DNA from: Ehretia macrophylla
Lineage: Eukaryota > Streptophyta > Magnoliopsida > Boraginales > Ehretiaceae
Length of the DNA: 64,000 nt
Assembly (NCBI GenBank): GCA_037974665.1
Contig: CM075767.1
Span: forward strand, 808,501-872,500
Reading direction: 5' to 3'
Part shown: positions 46,209 through 56,291 of the stretch, one piece after another
How the letters are laid out: every line of letters starts with the position of its first letter
How positions within the stretch are numbered: the first letter of the stretch is position 1
Program-made: the position numbers and the translations under genes
Notes under the pieces: generated by a model
What the model was told of the DNA's origin: nothing
The model's database searches: none
Seen by the model: the letters and a program-made list of their open reading frames with translations, nothing else

Positions 46209-48854
46209 TGTCATGCCCCAACTCAACCCATCTTACGATCAGTCAGGACACAACGGAATTTCGGTAACATAACGACAGTAACATGAACATCAGGGTTCTA
46301 AACCAACCCTTAAGAACAACATACATCAAACTCCACAAGTCACCAACCAACTCTCCAATCAAATTAACAACATACAATGCAACCATTTCATACATTAAAC
46401 ATTATTTCATCAACTGTTTCATAGTTATGCGCCTCCGTTCCAACATAATACATTTACTATATAACATACACTTCCAAAATAGATTATAGCCCACCTAGCA
46501 ACCTAATCATGTTCCAAAACAAGATTACTAAGCTAGCAACATTTAATCTACTATCTTTACATCATCTTATATAACATGAACTTTTAAGTGAAATACGAGA
46601 CAACTAAGTTTAATATACAATATAACAAAAGAGTACAACATCATAAATCAGTGACAAGACTCTGGCACATAGGACTCGTCCACATATGGCACATTATCCT
46701 CCTCTGGAGGCACGTACCCGTAATCTGGATCGGTAACACCTGTATACATGCAATAATTGAGAGTGAGCTTATATAAACCAAGCCTAGTGAGGATTCAATA
46801 GATCTCTAAAAGTATTTACTATACTCATTGGAAATCATCTTTTGAGCAGTAAACACACAATGAACATCAATAACATTATAAATGCAACAATAGCAATAAC
46901 TATAAACACACAATAAGGATACGATACATTTGCTGATGAAGCTCCATACACCATTTCAATGCTCATCAACTCCTCCAAACTCAATGACACAATTCTGAGG
47001 TACCTTGACCTAGACCCACACCCCATGGCCTCTTCGCCCATGCGAGATAGGGATTAGCCATGATAACTGTACCTGCAGCCCAGGATGCCTCCCGAGGTGA
47101 CACAACACTATCAAAGCTCACAACAATGGAACTCAATTCGAGAAGTCAACAACATTGGTTGCCCAATTCCCGACTAATAATAACAACAACAATTCCAATT
47201 CGAGAAGTCAACAACATTTGTTGCCCGACTCCCGACTAATAATAACAATAACAATTACAATTCGAGAAGTCAACAACATTGGTTGTCCGACTCCCGACTC
47301 ATAATAACAATAACAATCAGTTAACAATGTAACACCCCGGATTAACCCCGAGCGTGCTCCTCATGGTTTTGTAACAACAATCAATAATCAATAATCAATT
47401 AAACAACATTTAACAATCAACAACTATATAATAATGAAACAATTAAGTTAGATAACAAAGTAGGCCATCCAACTCAACAGGCATTAAACACACAACCAAA
47501 CCCTAGTCTAACCATCAACAACTCACAATTTAATCACTCAAACACCACCCAAACATCCAAAGGCATAATTCAACATTTTAAAGAAAGACAACCCAAACTT
47601 CTAAAAGTCATAACTTACATTATACTAATCCGATAACCTCCAAACCAGTTTCTATCACTCACCCACTCAATCAACAACATTAGCCCCCTCGGAAACCAAC
47701 CATAATCCATCCAAATCAAGCCCAACAACCCTAAAACCCTAATGCACCATGGCTGAAATTTTCGGACTTTCACACCGACATCACAATCAAAATTTTGGCA
47801 TTACAACATTACTACCACGTATTTAACAAACTTTTACAAGCTAACAACAATCGATTCCAACCACCACAACTCCAGATATTCAACAAATAGCCAACAACTC
47901 AACTTTTAATACCCGAAAAATAAAATTAATGCTACAACGGTTCAAATCTTATATAAACACATATAAACGATCCCTAGCATGCACTAAGCAATAATATAAC
48001 ATCAATTCAACATTCTAACGGTTCAAAATTCAATTATATACAAAAACATAAAAATGATATTTTGAGTTCTAGAATTTTTCTCTCACCTTTGATGTGTTAT
48101 GAAGCTAGAAAGATGCTCAATGAATGCCCAACAAGTAGAATCAAGCCTTGGATGATGAAGTTTGGCCTTGAATTGCAACTTTTAATGAAAATTTGCCTTG
48201 AAAAAATGTTGAAAAAACCTCTCAAAATAGCTATGAAGTTTCGGCCTCCTTGTGTGTGTTTTGTGGTGTTTTTGTGTTGTTTCATTGTGTGTTGATGCTT
48301 AATAGCTCAAAGTCAAACAAAAACAAAAAGTCAAAGTTGATGCATTTTGATAGTTTTTCGTATTTCTAGTCTTTTAATTATATTTTAGATTATTTCTTGC
48401 TCAAAACTAGTATGCAACACTTAGACTATTTTAAGTAGTTTATTTTTTAGGTGACAAGAAGTTTTACATTTAAACATTTTCACCCGAGTCGGCTTAAAAC
48501 TCGATTTTTGCAAAAAAAAAGTGTAAAAACCTTTAAAATTCTAAAACCGATTCAAAATCTATTTTAATCAAACACGGGTCTATTAATACCCGAGGAATAG
48601 GTTTTAAAACGTTTAAAACACCCCTGTAAAAATTTTAGTGGACAGGTGTTCAAAACACTATTTACTAAAACCGGTGATAAAATTTCTGGTGCCAATTTTA
48701 ATAAAAATTTCATGAATGCACATATAGCATGTATTAGGAATATAAATAACATATTTAGCACATTCTATTTCATATAACACATAAACAGGTCAAATCACGC
48801 AAATCGAGGCAAAGACATGCAAATCGAGGCAAAGACAAAAACTGGGATTTCACA
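46209..48854 (-). mobile_element. Solo LTR D (2646 bp), minus strand, TSD GAATG
   Basis: In plus coordinates it opens TGTCATGCCCCAACTC and closes GGGATTTCACA. GAATG at 46204-46208 and 48855-48859 is an exact TSD. It is a C-family LTR in reverse. On the minus strand it has donor-like CAAAG-GTGAGAG (48086), hairpin AAAGTAG loop complement (47457-47463), three 62-bp repeats, acceptor-like ATGTATACAG and mini-exon (46648-46739: DYGYVPPEEDNVPYVDESYV, then PESCH). Confidence 0.92.
47134..47319 (-). repeat. 62-bp tandem repeat, three units, in LTR D
   Basis: CAATTCGAGAAGTCAACAAC recurs at 47134, 47196 and 47258. Each unit contains GTCAACAAC-ATTG-GTTGCCCGACTC-like arms, so the unit is an amplified form of the hairpin seen once or twice in C1 (about 45680-45765). 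Confidence 0.85.
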
Positions 48855-49282
48855 GAATGTGCCTTATGTGGACGAGACTTATGTGCTAGAGTCTTATCCA
48901 TGATATCTGAGTGGTAGTTCTCTTTTTGTTATATTGTATAAGATGATCTAAGGATAGTGAAAGTATTGTGCTAGCTTAGTTGTATTACTTTTAGAACTTG
49001 AATAGGTTACTAGACTAGCTTATCAAAAATATATTATGCATGTGTATGGTTTGGCCTATGGTTGATGTTGGAACGGAGGCGTATAACTTACGAATGGTTG
49101 TTTAATATATGGAAATGGTTGTTTAATGTATGAAGTTGTTGTTGATCTTTGGAGTTGGGTGTATGAAGTTTTAAAGGGTTGGTTTAGAGCCCTGATGTTC
49201 ATGTTACTGTCATTATACTGCCGAAATTCTGTTGCGTCCTGACTGATTGTAAGAGGGGTCTAGTTGGGGCGTGAAATTTAAG

Positions 49283-49294
49283 TGGTATCAGAGC
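49283..49294 (+). other. Primer-binding site of C1
   Basis: TGGTATCAGAGC, a perfect initiator tRNA-Met type site a few bases after the LTR end. Confidence 0.9.
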
Positions 49295-49546
49295 GCATGA
49301 TAGTTGTCAGCCGGGGAATTCTCGGAATGTGAGTAGTGGTCTTAGCATAAAGTATGTATGAATTCAAAGAAAAGTGAAATATGAGTTAATATGATTAAGT
49401 GATTATGTGATTAAGTGACTATGTGATTATGTGATCAATTTGTTTATGTGACTAATACTTAAGTGACTTACGTGGGTTTGTTGCCTATGTGCATTGTTTA
49501 TAGCCTGTCTATGTGTTATAACCTGTGCTAACTCTTTGTTAGTAGA

Positions 49547-50743
49547 ATGGCTGGGCGACCGAGAACACGGGGTAGGCCTCAAGGTGATAATGAGGCACCG
49601 GGTCAGGCGGCACCAGGCCGAGATCAGGGTTACAATCGTATTGCAGCAACTATGGACTGGATGACGGAGGTCATAGCAGGGCAGGCACAGATTTTGGCGG
49701 GCCAGGTTGTTCAAGCACAGAATGTTCAGGTACAGATGAAGAATGCACCGGGTGGTTATCAAAGGCATAGTACATTGAAGGAATTTCTGGGTTATTACCC
49801 ACCGAGGTTCCAGGATGAGCTGGACGATAGAAAGGCAAAGGCTTGGATCAACAAAATTGAGAAAATATTTGATCCTCTAGATTACACTGATTAGAGGAAA
49901 GTCACCTCTGAGGTGTATTTGTTTAATGAGAAGGCTGAGGAATGGTGGCGTACAATGAAATCCGATTGGGAAACAAGGGGTACTCCCTATGTCTGGGCTA
50001 CTTTTCTTAGGGCGTTCCGGGCCAAGTATATCCCGAGGATTGCGCGTGAACGTAGGGAGGTGGAGTTCATCTCTCTGATTCAGGGTAGTTCTATTGTGGC
50101 CCAGTATGAGGCCAACTTTACCAAGCTGTCCAGATATGCACCAGAGTTTGTGTCAGATCAGGAACGTAGGTTCATTTTGGGTCTGAGGCCAGAGATTCAG
50201 GATGCAATGGCCTTGATTCAGTATGATGAGTTTTTTGAGGCCTTTGATGTGGCTTCTAGGTTGGAGAAGAGGAAAGGAGAACAGATTGGTTCTAGTCAGG
50301 CCAGTAAGAGGCCATTTCAGCCTTAGGGTCAGCAGGGTGTTTATAGGCCCCTAGTGCAGCAGGGTTCCTTTAGACCTCAGGGGTAGCAGGGTTTTTTTAG
50401 GCCACAGTTTCAGTAGGGATCTTATCAGACACAACCATAGTATAGGCCGGCCTAGTCTTAGGGTCAATATAGGCCCAGTGTTGTGAGACCTCAGCAGCAG
50501 GCTGGTACAGCTGCGTATTTAGTTTCTGGGTCCTCAAGGGCCAATGTCAGTGCTCCGACACCGCAGTGTACTTTTTGTAACCGCAAGGGCCATGTGGAGA
50601 CCGACTGTCGGAAGAAGGCAGGGACACATTTAGGTTGCGGCTGTAACCAACACAAAGTAAGGGATTGCCCTAAATATCAGAGGTCTGAGGGTCAGCCAGC
50701 GACCCAGGGTTATCAGGGTCGATCTACTGGTGGTGAACCTTAG
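49547..50743 (+). pseudogene. Ty3/gypsy gag of C1
   Basis: This is the capsid-nucleocapsid gene, of near full length. The ATG at 49547 opens MAGRPRTRGRPQGDNEAPGQ, then WMTEVIAGQAQILAGQVVQA, STLKEFLGYYPPRFQDE, KAWINKIEKIFDPLDYTD, a stop (49892), then EEWWRTMKSDWETRGTPYVW, KYIPRIARERREVEFISLIQ and FILGLRPEIQDAMALIQYDE. After SQASKRPFQP comes a Gln-rich linker with about six TAG codons (50324-50465). The zinc knuckle follows: CTFCNRKGHVETDC and CGCNQHKVRDC (about 50567-50660). The first motif is a standard CCHC box. Most stops look like CAG-to-TAG changes. Confidence 0.9.
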
Positions 50744-51378
50744 CAGCAGCGGGTTCAAGCTCGGGCATATGCAGTAGACTTAGAGGAAACACCTGTGGCA
50801 ACAACAACAGTTGTGGAAGGTAACTTCCTTGTACTCGATCAACTTGTTAAAGTGTTGATTGATTCTGGTGCTACGCATTCTTTCATTACACCTACTTGTG
50901 TGCAACATGTTAACATGCAACCTGAAAGATTGCCTTATGTGGTTGAGATTAGTACTTCTTTGACTGATAAATATGTGACTGGCTTAGTATATAAAGATTG
51001 CAAAATACATGTTAAGGGTCAGGATTTCCCTTCGGACCTTATCTTATTTCCTATTCAGGGGTATGACGTTATCTTGGGTATAGACTGACTTTCTAAATAT
51101 GATGCTCAGTTAAACTGTAGAACAAAGGTAGTACAGTTTCGGTTGTCAAAACAACCAGTGGTTGAGGTAGCGGGGAATCGGGATGTAAGACGAGTTTCAT
51201 TATCTCATCAACTAAATCTATTAGGCTGGTGAGTAAGGGGTGTTCAGGGTATCTAGCTTATTTGATCAACAAGCCATCTGATAAGCTAAAACTGGAGGAA
51301 GTTCCGATAATTCAGGAATATCCCAATGTATTTCCTGAGGAGTTGCCAGGGTTGGCGCCAGAGTGAGATATTGAGTTT
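50744..51378 (+). pseudogene. Ty3/gypsy protease and linker of C1
   Basis: This is the aspartic protease that cuts the element polyprotein. VEGNFLVLDQLVKVLIDSGA continues THSFITPTCV, with the catalytic DSGA at about 50860-50875. FPSDLILFPIQGYDVILGID is the conserved second loop (DVILGMDWL in the family). A TGA replaces the Trp codon at 51087-51089. The frame then runs SKYDAQLNC and continues with breaks to EYPNVFPEELPGLAPE, the usual lead-in to RT (about 51315-51365), followed by another stop. Confidence 0.88.
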
Positions 51379-51826
51379 GTGATTAATTTAATTCCCGGTA
51401 CTCAACTTATTTCTAAATCAGCGTACCGGATGGCACCAGCTGAGCTTCAGGAGCTGAAAACTCAGTTGCAAGAGTTATTAGAGAAGGGTTTAATTCAGCA
51501 GAGTTCTTCACCGTGGGGAGCACCCATTTTATTTGTGAAGAAGAAGGATGGTACCTTGAGATTATGTATTGATTATCGTGGTTTGAATCAGGTAACCATC
51601 AAGAACAAGTATCATTTGCCATTGATTGATGAGTTGTTTGATCAACTTCAGGGAGCCAAAGTCTACTTTAAGTTTGACTTGAAGCAGGGGTATTATCAGT
51701 TTTGGATTCGTACGTAAGATGTTCCAGAGTCTACTTTCAGGACTCGGTACGGGCATTATGAATTTGTAGTTATGCCCTTTGGACTAACTAATGCATCGGT
51801 AGCATTCATGGATCTTATGCATCGAG
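51379..51826 (+). pseudogene. Ty3/gypsy reverse transcriptase of C1, 5' part
   Basis: This is the RT fingers and palm. It reads [80 protein letters not shown] and [14 protein letters not shown]. Conserved steps are CIDYR and the FKFDL that holds the first catalytic Asp. A stop at 51716 is followed by [20 protein letters not shown]. Element B interrupts in MHRV at 51826; the catalytic YVDD segment lies after B, at 62990. Confidence 0.92.
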
Positions 51827-54340
51827 TGTCACGCCCCAACTCGACCCTCCTTAAGATCAGTAAGGACGCAACGAAATTTCGGCAGTATAACGACTGTAAC
51901 CTGGATATCGAGGCTCTAAACCAACCTCTTCGCAACTCATACATCCAACTCCACAAACAATTCAACAATTAAACAACACAACCACAATATACATTAAACA
52001 TTCTTTTACAATTGCATCCATAGGTTATACGCCTCAATTCCAACATCATACATTTACTATATAACATATATTTACAAAATAGATTATAACCAATCTAGCA
52101 ACCTAATCATGTTCCAAAACAAGACTACTAAGCTAACAACATTTAATCCATTATTTTTACAACATCTTAAACATCAAAAACTTCTAAATAAATACAAAAC
52201 AACTAGTTTTAATATACAAGACAACAAAAGAGTACAACATCTTAGATATCAAGGACAAGACTCTGACATATAGGACTCGTCCACATATGGCACATTATCC
52301 TCTTTTGGAGGCACGTACCCGTAATCTGGATCGGTAATACCTGTATGCATGCAATAATTGAGAGTGAGCTTATATAAAACAAGCCTAGTGAGGATTTGAT
52401 AGATCTCTAACAGTATTTACTATACTCCTTGGAAATCATCCTTTGAGCAGTAAACACAATAATAATCATCAATAACAATATAAACACATTAATTATAATA
52501 ACCAATCAATAAAGGATGCTCTAGTTGGTGTAGCTCCAAACGCCATTACGATCTCAACCGTTCTTCTTGTAACTCCCCATTACTCACGCACCCGAGATAC
52601 CTCTCTAGCCCCTCCCTCCATGGCACCTCCACCCATGCGAGCTGGGGGTAGTCTATGATAGTCATGCCGTTTTCAACCTGACAGCCCGACGTTGCCCAAG
52701 AGGTGGCACACACATATCAAGACTCATGACAATAATAATAAACATTCAAATCTTAGGAGGACAACCTTTCACGTTGACTATCTCCCGGCTCATCAATAAT
52801 CAATTATCACAGGAGGACAACAAAGTAGGTTTCCTACCTCCCGGTTCATCAATAATCAATCAATAATCATCATTTCAACAACATATCATCAAATAAACAA
52901 CTAACAACCCAACAACTAAGTTAGCTGACAAAGTAGGACTTAACATGCAATAATCATACATCCAAACCCTAGTCTAACCATCAACAATTCACAATTCATT
53001 CACTCAAACACCACCCAAACATCCAAAGGCATAATTCAAGCTTTTAAAGAAAGACAATCCAATCTTCTAAAAGTCATAACTTATATTCTACTAATCTAAA
53101 CACCTCCAAACCAGTTTCTATCACTCACCAAGTCAATCAACTACATTAGCCCCCTCGGAAACCAACCATAATCCATCCAAATCAAGCCCAACAACCCTAA
53201 AACCCTAATGCATCATGGCTGAAATTTCTGGACTTTCACACCGACATCACAATCAAAATTTCGGAATTACAACATTACTACCACGTATTTAACAAACTTT
53301 TACAAGCTAACATCAATCGATTCCAACCAGCACAACTCCAATTATTCAACAAATAGCCAACAACTCAATTTTAATACCTGGAAAATAAAAATTCATGTTA
53401 CAACGGTTCAAAATTGATATAAACACATATAATCAATCCTTAGCATCTACTGAGCAATAATATAACATCAATTTAACATTTCAACAGCTAAAAATTCGAT
53501 TATATGAATTAACATAAAAATGACATTTTGAGATCTAGAATTTTTCTCTCACCTTTGATGTGTTATGATGCAAGAAAGATGTGCAATAGGTGCCCAACAA
53601 GCAAGAACAAACTTTGATTTAAGTGTTTTGGCTTTGTAATGCAATTTCTATGAGAAAATTTGATAAAAAATACAAGCAAAAATGGCTCCTAAGTTTCGGC
53701 CATGTGTGTGTGTGTTTGTGGTGTTTTGAGTTTTGTTTTGTGAGCTATTTTAGTTAATATGCATATATAAGGCAAGTCACCAAAAAAAATAATGCAAAGT
53801 CAAAGTTGAACAAATTAATATTTTTAGTATATCTAGTCTTTTAATTCTAATTTTGACTATTTCTTGCTCAAAACATTAAATTGGCACTTAGACTATTTCT
53901 AGATAATTTATTTTAGGTGACAAAGAGTTTTACATGCAACCATTTTCACCCGACTCGGTTAAAAACTCAATTTTCGCAAAAGAAAGAGTAAAAAACCTTT
54001 AAAATTCCAAAGCCGATTTGAAATTTGTTTTAATCAAACATGGGTCTATTAATATCTGAGGACTAGGTTTTGAAATGTTTAAAACACTCTTGTAAAAATT
54101 TTAGCGGACGTGCGTCCAAAATACTATTCACAAAAATCGTCGATAAAATTTATGATGCCGATTTTGATAAAAATTTCATGAATGCACACATAGCATGTAT
54201 TAGGAATATAAATCACATATTTAGCATATTCTAACTCATATAACATATAAACAGGTCAAATCACACAAATTGAGACAAAGACACATAAATCGAGATAAAG
54301 ACACACAAATCGAGATAAAGACAAAAATTGGGGTTTCACA
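51827..54340 (-). repeat. 3' LTR of B (2514 bp)
   Basis: It reads TGTGAAACCCCAATT to GGGGCGTGACA on the minus strand. Putative intron 52341-53552; mini-exon 52249-52340 (DYGYVPPKEDNVPYVDESYM, stop); uORF MAET at 53703-53689; hairpin loop complement AAAGTAG at 52822-52828. Confidence 0.93.
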
Positions 54341-54354
54341 TTCTCCCCTCCTTA
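54341..54354 (-). other. Polypurine tract of B
   Basis: TTTTAAGGAGGGGAGAA on the minus strand abuts the 3' LTR start. Confidence 0.85.
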
Positions 54355-54429
54355 AAACAATTACGTCAGCGCAATTCCTGCTTGATCCTCGAAGTAACTC
54401 AGTGCAGTTGACTAAAACATACGAAATGA

Positions 54430-54850
54430 AAGACCGAATACCAAATTCCAAATACCAACTAAGAACACCAAGTATTAACACCGAATAAGAATCCTCAAAC
54501 AAGAAGCTTGAATAAGAATGCTGAATAAGAACACTGACTAGGATTTCTGAATAAGAATCCCAAATAAATTACCAAAGAAGAACGCCAATCATAGATCCCA
54601 TGATAGAGCACCAATCAAGAATACCAACTAAGAACTTCGAACAAGATCACTGTTGGAGAATACCGAATAATAATCCCGAAATAAGAACTCGGGATAACAC
54701 CATATAAGAATTCCACATAAGAATACCAATAGAAAATACCAAAGAAGAATTCCAATCAAGTATACCGGATAAGAATCTTCATATAGAAATCTAGAGAAAG
54801 AATGCCGAATAAGATCACCAAATAAGAATCCCAATAGTCAATACGTAGTC
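54430..54850 (-). repeat. Degenerate GAATACCAAATAAGAA repeat in B
   Basis: Short units of the form AAGAATNCCGAATAAGAAT are repeated loosely in the plus-strand reading. It is non-coding. It corresponds to the A1 repeat at 1885-2190 in composition and position next to the polypurine tract. Confidence 0.65.
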
Positions 54851-54986
54851 ATAAAGTAGCTTGACCCCTAATCAGAATTCCATATGCTTCAGCGTCACAT
54901 GCTACTCAGTCGCCAACTGATATAATGCACGTGCTAACTTTAATCATATAAGGAAAACTCTCAACTCACATTTTAGCACGTTGCAC
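54851..54986 (-). other. B spacer between gag relic and tandem repeat
   Basis: No recognisable domain. Pol would begin here in an autonomous element; it is absent. Confidence 0.5.
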
Positions 54987-55915
54987 TCAAGGAGATATGA
55001 TATCTAATTGGTTGGGAAAAAGTAAGTTACCTTTCAATACTGCTGCCGCCTCTGGAAATTCCTCCAAGTCCACTACGTAGGCCCAAGTCTGAACCCGCTG
55101 CTGCTGAGATATACTGCCCGCAGGTCTACCCTGGTAGCCCTCGGTCATTGGCCGACCCTCAAACCTCTGATATCTAGGACAATCCCTCGCTCTGTGTTGG
55201 TTGCTGCCGCAACCCAAACATGTCCCTGCCTTCTTCCGACAGCTAGACTCGAGATGGCCTTTTCGACAGCAGAAGGTACAATATTTAACTTGATCCGCAT
55301 CACGATTCCCAGAAGAATCTAGAACCAAGGAAGTAACTGAACCATCTTGTTGAGCTCTCACTATAGTAGGCTTTTCTTAGGCATCCCTGACTGTGGTCAC
55401 ACCCAGATCATTTTGCCATTTATGACAGTCCTTTTTCATGTGTTGATCACTGCCACAACCTAGACACTTTCCCAATTTTTTCCAACATCCGGTCTTAACA
55501 TGACCCTTCTTGGTACAGAAAACACAAAGTGGAACATGAAGAGCAGCACTATTACCCACGAAACCCTAAACTGGAGAAACCATTAAACTGCTCTGCTGTA
55601 TCCTTATGACCACTGGCCTATTTTGCCTCTGGAGCTGACTCTGCCGACTTTGAGGATGAAAATATCTTTGCTGGTCTTGAGGCTGTGAAGGCATTCTACT
55701 CGATTGACTCGACCCTGCACCTACCTTATTCTTGCCCTTCTCAACTCTTGTTGCAACAGTAAGGGCTTCACCGTATGTGGAAAAATGAAAAGAAGTCAAG
55801 CTATCTCGAACTTCCGGCTTCAACCCTTGAATGTATCTCTGAATCCTCTTTTCTGTAGTTTGCACTATACCCGGAGCATAATGTGACAGATTATGAAATT
55901 GGGCCTTATACTGCG
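54987..55915 (-). pseudogene. Gag relic of B with two zinc-knuckle blocks (3' part)
   Basis: Minus-strand order: QYKAQFHNLSHYAPGIVQTT, RIQRYIQGLKPEVRDSLTSF, VATRVEKGKNKV (capsid C-terminus; 55915-55690), a Gln/Arg-rich linker, a stop, then knuckle block 1, CVFCTKKGHVKTGC with CLGCGSDQHMKKDC (55560-55420). After a further stop comes knuckle block 2, CTFCCRKGHLESSC with CLGCGSNQHRARDC (about 55290-55180), then a truncated VLKGNLLFPNQLD (start of protease). C1 has only one such pair. The two blocks are similar but not identical, so a tandem duplication or a join of two gag lineages is likely. J interrupts upstream at 55916. Confidence 0.85.
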
Positions 55916-56276
55916 TGTGACGCCCGGCTCCCAGTGCATGCATTTATTATTCATGTGCATTTATGTGTGCAACTATTTGTTTAAATGCCTACTTTTCCTA
56001 TAAAATGCTATTAAGTGTTTATTTACTATCTATCTGAAAGTTCATATTAGTTTCCTTGGTACATTTCTATGGTATTTTCTGTAATATCCTCATTTGAGCC
56101 TTTATTTGGCTTTCTTACTTTGAAATTTTCAGTGGTGGTATTTGAATTTACAATGGGATTCTTACGAGTCTCGTTATTTAGGGTCTTGCTCAACAACCGA
56201 TGAAGGGTAACCAGAGTTGGACTTTAGTGGATGCTGAGTTCTATTGGAAGAAGAATTGCGTGGGCGCAATTGTTTG

Positions 56277-56291
56277 AAGGAGGGGAGGAAG
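56277..56291 (+). other. Polypurine tract of J
   Basis: GAAGGAGGGGAGGAAG lies directly before the second TGACGCCCGGCTCCC. Confidence 0.8.

Larger units (their letters stand above)
44218..49276 (+). mobile_element. 5' LTR of element C1, interrupted by solo LTR D
   Basis: It starts TGTGAAACCCCAAA and ends GTTGGGGCGTGAAA, just before a primer site (terminal CA changed to AA). Without D it is about 2.41 kb. Modules in order: TATATAT (44746), uORF MAERP (44802-44819), donor-like AAAG-GTGAGAG (44964), CTACTTT hairpin (45588-45594), paired GGGCA-ACTTTCG-TTGC and GGGCAAC-CCTC-GTTGTT hairpins (45680-45765), GC-rich domain, acceptor-like GCAATCAG (46160) and the mini-exon. D split that mini-exon at 46208/48860. 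Confidence 0.9.
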
